64,000 bases of DNA from Asterias rubens (taxonomy: Eukaryota > Echinodermata > Asteroidea > Forcipulatida > Asteriidae): NCBI RefSeq assembly GCF_902459465.1, contig NC_047077.1:3286001-3350000 (forward strand). The letters are read 5' to 3'. Each line of letters opens with the position of its first letter. Position 1 is the stretch's first letter. The notes beneath the pieces were generated by a model, which saw nothing but the letters and a program-made list of their open reading frames with translations, ran no database searches and had not been told where the DNA came from. Shown here piece after piece: positions 47,370-60,600 of this stretch. The translations under genes and the position numbers were made by a program.

Positions 47370-48465
47370 AATAACGTTACTTGATAACCCGACAGACAGA
47401 GGGCTCACTTTTTTCTTGATTTCGTTTCGGGTCAAGAGTGTTTTCGTGGAAATTGGAAATAAAGAATAGACTTGCGCAAAGCATATTATACATGTACAGT
47501 ACATCTCTTTCCAAATCTGCACTGTATCAAATTGTCATGAACTTTTCTCCAAACAATACAATATTGAAACTTCTCTTCAAATAAAATACGACACTCAGTT
47601 GTCATGATTCGCTTCAACATACAAAGCTAATTGTCAGGAACTCCTCTTCAAAGTCCAATCCTAAATTGTCATGCAATCAAATACTGTAGCATCTTTGAAA
47701 CATTCAAGAAACGGTTTCTACTTACAGCTTTTCTCCACAATGTAGCTATGTCGCCCTTCACTCTGCCTGGTTTTACATAACCATAACCATGAGCGTGGTG
47801 TCGCACACAGCATTATTTCCACACAGGCAAAACACACAGATTCCTCAGTCTAAACTGGCCCTATATTGCACACATTGCAATCACAAACTTCTGCGCCGAC
47901 ATAGTGGGAAAAATACGTCTTGCCTCAATGCTGCCTCACGGTGAACTGGCTGAACTAATTAAAGCCCCATAACCTAAATACCATCTCCTTACTATTTGTA
48001 TACAACCCTGCTTCCATAAGAATAAACTTGCATAACTAGAACTCATTAAACTCTGACCGAGCAGAGCCATGGCCCCTATTGTACTCCACATTCCAAATGT
48101 CTATTATGTAATTCAGCTGAAAGAACAAAACCCAAACTATGTTGTCCTATACATTGCTGACCAGTGTTCCAAACTATATTTCTAGTGGGCCTAACTGATG
48201 GAGCTCAAGCTATTTAATTAAAACACAAATAAAGCAAGCCACATAGTGCCCTACCCCCCCCCTCCAAGTGTTTCTACGATGTTGTAAACTTCCACAATTA
48301 GGCATAATCACCAAGTTCTGTACATGTATATAGGAAGAAACGCAACATTGCAATTTTCCTGTTGTGCATGTAGCGTGCGTGTCTGCCGCCCCATATCCGG
48401 CGGCATTTTTTAAAATTTGTTTTCAGAAGGGGTTCAAACTATACACGATTTGTTACGCCTCTTAA
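47370..48465. other. Intergenic, no gene seen
   Basis: No coding exon with good splice sites on either strand. A C run lies at 48254. Confidence 0.45.
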
Positions 48466-48470
48466 TAGAT

Positions 48471-48858
48471 TTAAAGGCAGTGGACACCATTGGTAATTGT
48501 CAAAGACTAGCCTCCACAGTTGGTGTATCTCAACATATGCATAAAATAACAAACCTGTGAAAATTTGAGCTCAATCGGTCATCGAAGTTGCGAGATAATA
48601 ATGAAAGAAAAATAACCCTTGTCACACGAAATTGTGTGCGTTTAGATGGTTGATTTCGAGACCTCAAGTTCTAAATCTGAGGTCTCGAAATCAAATTCGT
48701 GGAAAATTACTTCTTTCCCGAAAACTATGGCAATTCAGAGGGAGCCGTTTCTCACAATGTTTTATACTGCCAACCTCTCCCCATTACTCGTCACCAAGAA
48801 AGGTTTAAAACCAATAATTATTTTGAGTAACTTTACCAATAGTGTCCACTACCTTTAA
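48471..48858 (+). mobile_element. MITE1, most complete copy
   Basis: 388 bp including TTAA at both ends, with inverted ends AGGCAGTGGACACCATTGG and CCAATAGTGTCCACTACCT. An internal palindrome GATTTCGAGACCTCA...TGAGGTCTCGAAATC lies at about 48652-48690. No protein is encoded; the 70-codon frame here is conserved only because the repeat is. Confidence 0.9.
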
Positions 48859-48859
48859 A

Positions 48860-49900
48860 GGCGTATCGAGTTTTGCATTACTTAAATAATTCTTAACATG
48901 CTAATTTCCTGATCGGGCCAAGAAACACTACCTGAAATAGTAGGGGCCTAACCCCAAAACGCTTATAGCTGAAAACAATGGGCAAAAATGTTGTGCTTTC
49001 CAGCCCCCCCCCCCCCCCCACACCCGTCGCCTACTTAAAAGGATTCTGTATTTTCTGGTAAGACAGAAACACATCATGGTTTACTATTATAATGATCAGC
49101 AAGATTGCCCTAAAATATACATTACTGCTTCGCTATAGTTGTTGAGAAATTTATAAGTAAAACAATTCCACACAACAATCTGATATGCAAGAAAAAAGTT
49201 GAATGCTGCCCTCACACGTCCGATAATACTTTTATATTTTAAGCGGGAAAGGTTCGCAAAATAATCGTCCGTGCCATGTTTCCTCGTACTCAGAGCAACA
49301 GAAGAATTACTGTTGTTTTATATAATGAGCAAAGGTCCCGTGTGTGCGAGGTTGTGTCGAGTGTGACAAAAAGAGGACGACGAACGCCGATGTTTTTTTC
49401 TTCTGATGTTTTGTCTGAAATTTCAAATTTTACCAGTACTAAAGCTTATGAGGGAACCAGAAAAGAAAACAGAGATGCCACAGTAAACAGACAGCGCATA
49501 GAAACGTTCAAAGGATATGTGTAAACCGAAGTTGAAAGCCACAAAAGTGTTAACACTGGGCATGAAACTTCCAGTGTAACGTCGCGCTGGAGAAAAGCCG
49601 TGTGATAGAACTGGGTCTTTCTTTCACCATGTTCGCTGACCTAGCGAGCTGCTGAGTGATGGATATGCACAAAGTGAGTTTTCTTTACAATATAATGATG
49701 TAAATTTTAACCATGATTAGTTATTTTATAAATGATTACTTCAGGAGGCGGTTGGGTTGGTCAGAAAACTTGACTTGCGTTTGGCCTATTTGAACTGTGC
49801 ATGCCCACAATTCCTTTACTTTACAAAGCACCGTGGCGCATTATGCAGACAATCAAACCAGGAACACCACAGCCCAGTTACAAAAGCCTGAAACTTGAAA
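48860..49900. other. Intergenic, one weak exon-like stretch
   Basis: A C run at 49003-49019 is followed near 49260-49690 by less AT-rich DNA with CpG. It ends in ATGGATATGCACAAA followed by a donor-like gtgagt at 49674. This could be a first exon of an unseen gene, but no continuation was found. Confidence 0.3.
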
Positions 49901-49909
49901 GCACAACAC

Positions 49910-50024
49910 TAGCCCACCTTGTTGAGCTGTTAATGGCTCCGCTTTAAACATCGGTCACATCACTGTCGCGTGACCGATGTTAAAACTAAAAGCGGAGCCA
50001 TTAATAGCTCAACAAGATGGGCTA
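49910..50024. mobile_element. 115 bp foldback with a perfect 9-bp target duplication
   Basis: Arms TAGCCCACCTTGTTGAGCT and its partner AGCTCAACAAGATGGGCTA, with inner GGCTCCGCTTT and CATCGGTCAC arms, pair along almost the whole length. GCACAACAC flanks both sides (49901-49909, 50025-50033). It is inserted in sequence related to the CATAGAGCT and SINE D repeats. A 9-bp duplication is typical of Mutator-like elements. Confidence 0.88.
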
Positions 50025-50362
50025 GCACAACACCTGCTTAGCACAGGAAAATACTGCTAAGCTTAAACAGAGTACCATGCAGCAAACATTCCATAAATTT
50101 TACATTGTTGTGGCTGGTGCCCCAATCGTGTTTTGCTTAGAAATTTGTTAAGCATTAGGCCTATTTTCTGCTTTTAAAAAAATTAACAGCTTTATGAAAT
50201 TGGGCCCAGGGCAAACCCCTTCTCTTTACGATAAGTAAACAGGTTCTTTACACAACACTTGTGATTGCGTTTTCAAGCTGGGGTGTGGCAGGGTTGTGTG
50301 ATGAACCGGGTGTTTACATGCAGCAACAAACAAAACACTTGTCAAACTTCGTTATCAAATAA

Positions 50363-50368
50363 TTTATT
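50363..50368 (-). terminator. Possible poly-A signal of the EF-hand gene
   Basis: AATAAA on the minus strand, 1.3 kb after the stop at 51679. A nearer signal was not obvious. Confidence 0.25.
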
Positions 50369-51678
50369 TGTAACCTAAACTGATCAACACAGTAATCTTG
50401 CAGTAAATTAAATAAACTATTGTCAAAATGAAACATAATGCAAATACTTGTTCTAATATATATACATATGTTAATAATAATTTTCTATACGCATAATATA
50501 CATGTATTAAAAATTTCAAGATTGAACAAATCGGAAAGTGCACAAAAAGGAGGAGGGGAGATAACGAAAGATATGTATTTGCCCTCCCCAAAAAAATAAT
50601 TGTTACGATTGCACTTATCCTAAAATCTAACATGGCTTTGTGATATGAATAACATGTTCAATTATGAGAAAACCTTGTTTTTTTTTAGGTTTGTGGTTTT
50701 GTTTTTTTGTAGACTTTGTTTCAAAAATCATTGTCAAAACTAACTATCTATAACAAACCAATTAAATGGAACAATTGCCACCAAGTCCTGAACAATCTCA
50801 CTCTTCAATTCCATGATTTTCATTTACCCTATATCACTAAGCAATTTTCATTACACAGTTCAAATGATTAGTCAAATAATTCACTTACTCTTGAACACAA
50901 TTACAAAAGTTCTTATTCCACTTAAAGCCAAGGAAGATTGTAAGGAAGATTGTGTACATATAATTGGCACAAAGTTTCCATATTCAGGGAGAATTTAAAT
51001 GTGTTCATCAGAACATGGATTGGTTCATTTTCAGGGAACCTTCTGTTGTATTAGGGAGAGTTGGAAGCTCTGTATATAAGATGGAGCATTTCACAAAGAG
51101 CTAAGTTTCAAGCTCTAGCAATCACCGACACACCATGGCCAAAAATCTCGACGCTTCTCACTGTGCTCTCATACATTATTGCCTTGGTGTGGACTTTCCA
51201 GCACAGACTTGTTACGTGCGTAGCATTTGCCACAACAACGTCATCTTCGTTTAGTTAGCCACACTCTGCAAAGACCTGAAGTTCCCCTGGCTGCCTTCCC
51301 AAATCCACAAAACCAACCATCTGAACCCTTTGACAGGGTGGAAGCCTGCGCTACACCTACATATCACTTGTTATCGATGACCTCAACGTCATCAGATTAG
51401 AACATGATCTGGCTGTTTGTGCGGCCCAGGATCAGCCTGGATGGCACAAACCAATTTCTAGCATTGCAAAACCCTGGTGGTCACAATGTTTTGAGCCGAG
51501 GTCAGCCCAAATAGTATCAACTACATATTGCTCTGCAAACTGTGGTGTCAAAATACATGTAAAAATCACCGTGGCGTTACTGACATCTTAAGATGAGTCT
51601 TGGTACTTTGTGAAATACAGCCTAGGTATTGGAGCCATTTCTTTAATACTTCTTCTTATTAGTCAAGTAATTTGGGTG

Positions 51679-54600
51679 TCACCTTTCTCGAGATAAACTA
51701 AGTGGGTCTGATATAATATTCTCATGGATGTCGATGAATAGTGGGGTGTAAGTAAGAAAATCCAGGAAGTCCACAGTCCCTTTGCCTTCTCGGTTGAATT
51801 TCTCAGCAACCTACGGGATAGAACAAATTAATACTTGTAACCTGTAACATCTGATGTTTTGACCCTAGCAGAGTCTTTCTCAAAGGCGTTATAGTAACTT
51901 GTGCTGAATAATTTGAAACAAAGAAAGTGCTCAGAGTTTTATGGAACATCATGATTAACAGCAAAGATTGTAGTTATAGCGTGATTTGTGACTTTACTGG
52001 ACACTTTTCTTTCTTGCCAACAACCATTCTGAGACAAACCTTTAAATGAGCGGACTTCAGAGTCCAGAACAAAATAATTCCTCATGACTTAAATTATAGG
52101 GTTTTCTGAAGATTATGAGCACACTTTGACTCAAACTTTCTCCATGATCATGAGTCTAAACTTCAGTCTTACTTAAGAAAACTTCAGACTTAACCAAAGA
52201 ACTTTTAACAGTTTCACCCAAGGAATTACGACTTCATCGAATGACTTAAGACTTCACCAAAGAGCTTCAGACCTCATCCAAGAACTTAATACTTCAACCA
52301 TGAACTTAAGACTTTCATCCAATGACTTAATACTTAACCCAAGTACTTAAGACTTCACCTAATGACCTAAGACCTCACCTAAGAATTAAAAAACTTCACA
52401 AACTTCATACCCAAGTAATAGCACCTAAGGACTGATGGATAATCCATTTACATGTGAGTATTACAGGAACAAGCATGTAAAAGATTTTGCACCATCCTTT
52501 TGAAGCATATTTTGGTAATGAGCTGCAACATTATCTTACCAGATTAACATGTTCCGGTTTGAGTCCTCCTGCTTCCAGATCTACAATAAGGTTACTAATT
52601 GGTACTTCACCACCATTGTAATCTGCATCATCATCATCAGCAAGCAGGAAAAACAGCTCCTATATGGATTTAAAAAAGTTATTCTATAAGGGATACTGCT
52701 GCAGGCCTCTACTATAAGGAAAACATAACATTGCACAAGAACCTTGATCATGCACCACAGCAGTAATTCTCGTTTTCGAGAAATGATGATTGTTTTAATG
52801 TTTTCTCGAAAAGTAAAGCATTTCATGGAATAATATTTCAAGAGAAGTCTTTTACCAATAACTTCTGTAAACCCTGTAAGTTATTTGTAAATCTGTGAAC
52901 TTTTATTTTTTTTCTGTTCCGAAAGTGTATAATGGCTTTAAATAAAAAAATACTTGTTATCGATAAATGGAGAGCTGTTGATTGTATAAAACATTGTGAG
53001 AAACGGCTCCCTCTGAAGTAACGTAGTATTCGAGAAAGACATAATTTTCAACTAAAATATTTGATTTTGATTTTGAGACCTCAGAATTTGAGACCTCATA
53101 ATTTCCTTTATTATCTCACAATTTCGACGACCAATTGGTTATTTTGTGCATATGGTGAGATACACCAAGTGAGAAGACTGGTCTTTGACAATTATCAAAG
53201 GTCAGGCCCGCGAGAGCGGGGGGTGCTGTGGGTGCTGCAGCACCCCTAGCAAAAATGAGGGGGGGTGCTGGAATATGCTATAGCACCCCTAGTTTTCGAA
53301 CGTTAACAAAACAAGTATTTCACCCCTAAAATCCCCGAGTGAAAAACTGCTGAACGATTTGTGAGTATTACCCGTGTGTTTTTTAAGGTCTTTATGAAAG
53401 CAAGGTGAAAGAAATTAATGAATCTACTAATGTTTGTCGGAACATAGCTGTCAATGCTGTTTTAACAAAAGAACAACTTTTGTAGAATATAGTGCTGTAT
53501 TTCCTTTGTGTTTGTGTTAAATAAAATGCATTGTGGGGTTATTATTTTTTTTAATTGCCTATAATATCCCACCTCCATAAGGTACATTTAAGTGCCAAAT
53601 AATGGCTCAGAATGCACCACGGAACATCTAGGATCCCAAAAATTCCGGGGCCCTTAAGCGGGCCCGGACCCCAGGCCGTAATTTCTATGATTCTCTAGAA
53701 AATGTCAGCACCCCTTGGAAAAAATGTGCACTCGCAGGCCTGTCAAAGGTGTTTTAACACTTAAAAGTGTCTTTAACAGTTTACATGGTTGGCCAAGTTC
53801 TCGAGTTGTACATGCTACTGCCCAATTAACACTATTTTTGCATTACTTACCTTTGCTCTTTGCATCTTGACCTCCAATGCCTCAAAGTTCATCTTATTGA
53901 TCATCTTCCTGATGAACGGCCTTTAAAAACAGAGAAAATAGAATTAGTTCTTGCAAACTGCCTTCCAACCAAAATGACCTATGTATATAAATGCAAAAGG
54001 TACTCACTACTGTGGTCGCCCACAGGCGAGCTAAAAGTAGTTTAATACTGGTCTGACATTTCGACCCTAGCAAAGTCTTTCTCTGCGGCTAAATTACACT
54101 CACACTTCTCAGTAAAGTACTCACAACAGACCAATTAAAGAAAATTTCTGTCATAAAAGTAATTGGTACAAAGTTGGAAGGGATGTAAAATACCAATCAG
54201 AAATTTGTGTAAATCAGTATAAAAAAGTTTACCCAATAAATAATGTTAAGTGATGTAAAACTACAACAAAAATGTTGTTCAAATGTTGTAGTAATTTCTC
54301 AACAATAAACAATGTAAAATTTGACAGCCAAGACAAAGACCATGATGATTTGAATGGATGTGCATTTAAAAAGATGGGAGTTATCATATTATTAAGATAA
54401 TAATATTGTTTCGTTGTGTTATTAATTTTGTCTAGAAATGAGTTAAACTTACTCCAATCTGGAGACCTTCTCTGATAGTGCAGCTACCACAGTGAAGAGC
54501 TTGAAGTCTATCCTATGTCTCTGGGGTAAGTCCAGCACCTATTCACGAAAAATAATAATGTGACAGGTGAAAAATTTATGGTTTTGTTGTCTCTGCTTAA

Positions 54601-57600
54601 GTTGTTTATTTCCCCTTTGAGTTTAACAAAGAGGTAGACTTCCATCGCTTTACTCTATTATTAATTACTTTGCTTTATCTTTTCGTTCGAATCATTAGCT
54701 TTCCAAGTTACAGTTTATCGGATCTGTGGGGAAATTCCTTTGTATTTATAGTTGTTTCATGTTTATTCATTAGCTTAGGAATGCAGTAAATGGTTCCTGT
54801 GGGTCTTTTTCTTAATCTTAATTCAGTTGTTCTCAATACACCATCCTGCAAGGAGTAAGGTTTTTAAAGAACATTTTATACAGTGCTTGCTGCACGCAGT
54901 TTCCAATGTGGAAAAAATGAATACAACACGCTACATCTACAGCCTGTTGCATTATCTTTAAGCTCGTAACATGGGGGAGTAGCAGAAAAATGAAAGAGAG
55001 CAAAATTATAAATGCAAAAACAAGGACTCTGTAATTATTTTTCTATTACCAAGTCACATGAATGCCCATTTGGGTATTAGGATATCGTTGGAGATCAAAA
55101 TGTTTAATCAACCGACTTACATGGTAAATATATTGGCATTCCTTCTCCGTTATGAGGTAGCTGTTTACTTGTCTCAGAGACGGCTCTAAGTCTGTCACAT
55201 CCACTTCATGCTCCTGCAAGGGTAAAATCACACAGAGGAAAAAGATTCTTTAGAAAATATGTTCTCTGGCAGTGTGTTGAATCATGGAGACGGTTGAATG
55301 TTGAATACAACAGTGATTCATTTCAAATTTAGAGTGCAACAAAATACATGACATTCATTTCAGTGCATGGCTGAAATCAGCAAAAGATTGATATGTTAAT
55401 ATTTTGTGATTTTTTGACATGACATAATATAAGTGGTCGCCCATGTCTTACAAACTAGCCTGAAATAACATATTTACAAGTAAAAATGATGACTGGACCA
55501 AACTTGATCAAGCAAATAATGAAAAATGGTATGGTAACTTGGATACATTGAGTATAAAGAAAAACCTTACCCAATATGAACACTTTACCTCTTAGTTTAT
55601 TGGCATGATTTGTGGTCAAGCTTTAATATTGTCAAAAAAGTAAGGCTGCCTTTAGAAGAATTGAGAAGGGGCTCAATTTTTGAATGTGCAGGGAAATGGT
55701 GAAAATCTAAGTATGATTTCCTGTAAAAATGAATACATATTGTTGTTTATTTATTTTTTATAGATGCATTGAAGCATAATGCTGCTTGCGACATAATTTA
55801 AAATTATTAAAAAACAAACAAATCAAATTCACAATACCTGTACTGGGTTCATCTTCTGATACATAATACTCTGTTTACGTCTGAAGTCATCGTTTGAAGC
55901 TGCACGACTGATAAGTTCCTGTCCCCTTAAGGAGCTTTCTTTCCAAGCTACTCTTGCTTTTTCATCTAGATGGGGTGAGATTTATAAGGTAGTCTTGAAA
56001 TCTGATAATTTGCTGAATTGCATTTGAGTTGTGAAAACAAGTTCGTTAACATCGCAACATTCATTCACATTGGGAAGTCAATTAATAATGCCTTGGCCCT
56101 GCTTCAGGTATGCAACTCTTCCGCGTTGCCTGGCAACAACAATGTACAACTACAATAATGTAAAATGAGCCAAGTACATGCTAACAATGCATCTCATAGC
56201 ATAATAAACCTCAACATTTTCTAGGGTACCATTGTGGTCTCATGTCCCGTGGCGTTTGTGCCTTTGAAAATTTTCCTCTTTTTTTGTCAACGGGCAGTTG
56301 CATGCCTGTGCAGCTTGGAGATAAGACTTTGGCACCCTGGGTCTTATTACATTGAACTGAATTCTTTCACCATCTTTGGTGTACTTGTTCATTTATGGGT
56401 CAGCTACTCTGATGGAATTTGAGGCATTGTATGCTGAGGTATCAATATATATTTGGTTTGTGGTAACACCATGTGTGTATCTACCTGCCAGGTAGAGTTT
56501 GTTCTCAGAGAACCGTCTTGCTTTATTCTACTACCGCGGAAGATGTTCGGGGGTTCGGGAGACTTCTTGTCGGTTAGATTATGTTCTTTACAGAACTGTC
56601 TTGCTTTATATTCTACTACCACTGAGTAGATTTGTCGGTATTCAGGAGACTGAAAAGAACTGTCCTGCTTTTTAACTACTACCTGGGGTTGTTATTAACT
56701 TCATTACCGTGGAGTGAGTTCTTAATTGGTCTCAACGTTTCGACTAGCTCTTAAGACGTCATGCCATCTAAAAACTTCCCAGAGATATAGATAGTATATT
56801 TATCTAGTTGAGAAAACATCAAGCCTGGTGGTTTGTATCAACACAATTGCTTGTTAAGTTGTAAAGTATTACCCAGTAGTCCAGCTATTCTATCTTGAAC
56901 AACTTCATATTTTTCTTGGGCTCGTTCATGTTCCAAGTCCAGTCTTCTCACAGCTGGGTCGGATTCCAACTAAAATAAAGAAGACAAATTCAATCAATCA
57001 AAGTCCTGAATGTGGTCAAACAATGTAAAACAATTCAGAACCAAGAAAAGTGCCTTCTTTATACCAAGGTGTAATGGCTAGAGATAAAACAAAAATAATC
57101 CAGGGTCTTGGGTTCGAATCCCACCCGAGTAATATGCCTGTGATATTTTTTCACAGAACTCGAGGAAGTGCTGAGTATACAGTGGTAACACACATCTGTG
57201 TATGGGTAAAAACCAAAATTAACATTCTTTATCCCCGATGCAAATTTACCATCTATTATATCGTTGCGGTACCCACTGCCAAAACATACGATTTGAACTG
57301 CTACCGGGCAATCTCGGTAGTCTAGTTGGTAAGACACTGCTCTAGAGTTGCAAGGGTCGTCGGTTCGAATCCCACCCTAGTAGTATGCCTGTGATATTTT
57401 TTCACAGGACTCTGGGAAGTACTGAGTATTGCTAACACACATCGGTGTGTGGGTAAAAACCAAAATTAATATAAAAATAATCCATTCAAAGGATATTCCT
57501 TCTGGAATTTGAATGGCTTGTGCAGCATAGAGATACACACTATAGCAGGAATGTGTTAGGTTTCATCAAATTAAAGATAAACTCCCACAACAGGAATGTG

Positions 57601-60600
57601 AGCCCTCTTTCAACTAATGATGACAACAAGGATAATCCATCCATTAAACTGGAAATAAAAACTAAAATTTTCTTGATATGAGCTTTACTCCCTTGTCAGC
57701 CTCCGACATAAATTTTTTAATTCTTTTAATTTAGTGAACAACCTAAATGAGATATGCGCTGTTTATTGTATTTAGTAAGCTTATGAACGGACCAAATCGC
57801 AATTGTTTAAAAAAAAAATAAAACCTGTGCCAAAGTATGTAAACTAGTTAATGTTTATCATGAATGACACAAGTTAACTTTTTGCAAGTCTTTATTTCTT
57901 TAGTTTGTTCAAGTTTTCAGTTAGATATATTCACCAGCAAACATTTAAAAACAAATCACACAATCAAAGTATCTACAAAAGCAAACAATACAATATAATA
58001 GTTTTAAGAACTTTAACACAAAAATGTAAGAACACCTAGCAAAATACTGAGCAACCTGGGGTGGATTTCACAAAGAGTTAGGACTAGTCTTATCTCGAGT
58101 TAGGACGAACTACTCGTCCTAACTTAGGACTACCCATGCGTTTTTTATATCTCCCTACTCTTGTGGAATCGACCCCTGGTTTGGCACAACATGGTACACA
58201 ACATTACAACATTTCTTACCATTTGAAGATGTGATGTAGTCAAACGCTCCAGCACCCAGTCGTCATTCTCAGGGTAAACCTCCTCAAGGTTTGAAGCATC
58301 ATCTTGGTTGCCATAGCCAAGCTCTTCAACCACAGAGATGAACTTTACCTCACCTAGATAGAATACAATATCAAGACCTTAAGATATTTCCTCAATTTCA
58401 TAGTTTGGGTTACGACAATCACGCATCTTAAAATCCCAACAGAAAGTCATGCATCGAACATGTGTTCATTGATTACCCACACAGACTCAAAAGCTGGCAT
58501 ACATTTGTATCTTTTCATAAAAGTTTTTAATTAAAAATTAAAAAATACAAAACAACATAGGCTTACTTCTCCCCTCAGCCTTGTCAGTCTCGATAACTAA
58601 TTCTTGCTAAAATCAAATCCTTAACATATTATCTCCCAATGCATATTTGTTATTGGTAGAGCTCAGCTCGTTAAACTCAGTCATTGGTTCAAATCCCTAT
58701 CTCCAGTAAATTTTTCTTTGTTCAACCCCAAATCATTTAAAATTTACCCAGTCAATTTCCCATGTGGTTTATAAGTTGATAATATTTGGAGTCAGAATTT
58801 ATAATGAGTTCAGCAGGATTCAATTAGGATGTTTTTAAGGATTATTTTACTAAGGAGAAACTATAAATAAATAGTAAACTTGCGGGTACAACCATGTAAT
58901 AATTAATCTCTTTTAAAGCCATTGGACCCTTTCGGTAAACAGTATTGTCCAAGGCCCACACTTCGTGTATCACAACTTCTATATCAAATAACAAACCTGT
59001 GAGAATTTAGGCTCAATCGGTCATCGGAGTCGGGAGAAAATAACGGGACAACCCACCCTTGTATCCGTGCGTTTCGTCGTGTCATGACATGTGTTTAAAA
59101 TATATCCATAATTCTCACTATCGAGAATTGATATTGTTTTACTGTTTTCTCAAAAAGTAAAGCATTTCATGGAATACTATATCAAGAGAAGTCTTTTACC
59201 ATTACCTTCTGTAAACCCTGTAAGTTATTTGTAAATCTGTGAACTTCTATTTTTTTTCTGTAGCGAAAGGGTCCAATGGCTTTAAAAGTGAGTGTTGACT
59301 CTGAAAAGAGCCGGTTTGGTCTTGACGTTTCGAACAGTTATTTGCTTGTCTTCAGCAGATTATTTTACTGTCAATAACCTCAACCAAAGTGGACAGCCTC
59401 ATCTGGGCAACAATTTATCCAAACTGGGAGGAATTCAAGCGTCGCTTACCTTTCTTTTTCTTGCCTTTTGGATTTGCTTTCATGGCAGCATTTGGGTCAT
59501 ATCCAGGCCTTAGTATCTCTGGAAACTCCTGCCTTGTAAATCCTGCGAGGGTCCTTCGTCTAGCATCGGCTGATTCAACGATGCTCAACTGAAGAGCGTT
59601 TGATTTCTTGTAGAGGTTGTCCAGTTGGAAAGCAAGTTTATCTAAATACTCATCAGCTGCAAACTGTTCTCAAAACAAAGTATATATAGGATTTGAGGCA
59701 TTGCATGGTGAGGTATCAATATATATTTGGTTTACGGTAACACCATGTGTGTATCTACTTGCCAGGTAGAGTTTGTTCTTTGATAACTGTCTTGCTTAAT
59801 TCTACTACCGCGGAGTAGATTAATCGGGTGTTCAAGAGACTTCTCAGTTCTGAAAAGAACTGTCCTGCTTATTAACTATTACTTGGGCGGATGGTAAAGA
59901 AATAGGCTGGGATTACTACTTTAACTCTACTACCACGGAGTCAGTTCTTGGGTGGGCTCAACGTTTTGACTAGCTTGCTCTAGTCATCGTCAGGAGACTG
60001 AGACATAAAATGTAGATATTAATAATGTATATGATCATAAGCAGTTGTAGGTAGACCAATTCTAGTGAGCGGATCAACAACTTTTTTTAATGGGGCCATT
60101 ATTGCTCAAGTGCAAGCTTGAGGAGTGATGGCAGGTTTTTAAACTGTTCATCTTCTGGGACCATGCAATAAATTGAATTTCGTTTTGACTGTGTTCTTTC
60201 TCTGTGACATTTGAAACTCCATCATTAGCTGTGTCTCAGATGCACATTGTGCATTAATGCTGAATTTGTTTAAATCTCTGCTGGGCGGCACAATATAAAG
60301 TTTTGAGTTTTGGGTGGGCCCGCCCAGCACTGCCCATCACATGTGGCTATAACACTGAATTCATGGGACAGAAAACCTCATAATTATTCGATCTGCACTG
60401 TGTCTAAGTCAACTTTTTTTAGTCAAAATAATACATGTAAAGAGGTTGATCTGGCTGGCTCAGTGCTTTCCATCCCTGCCTTTCACCTCTATGGACCCTT
60501 GTTCGAATCATACATCGGACTCAGAGCCTTGCATGTGGATTGGGTTTCACCCCTACTTGAATGCAGGGGTTTTCCTCCCACATCCAAAACGGAACATTTC

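Noticed and set aside
49276-49524. 82-codon frame in a CpG-richer patch
   Set aside because: No recognisable domain and no supporting splice partner. It may be transcribed sequence near a promoter but cannot be called a gene.
57310-57380. Possible tRNA gene
   Set aside because: A and B boxes are present but no acceptor stem or full cloverleaf pairs, and a nearly identical tail occurs in the neighbouring copy. It is a tRNA-derived SINE.
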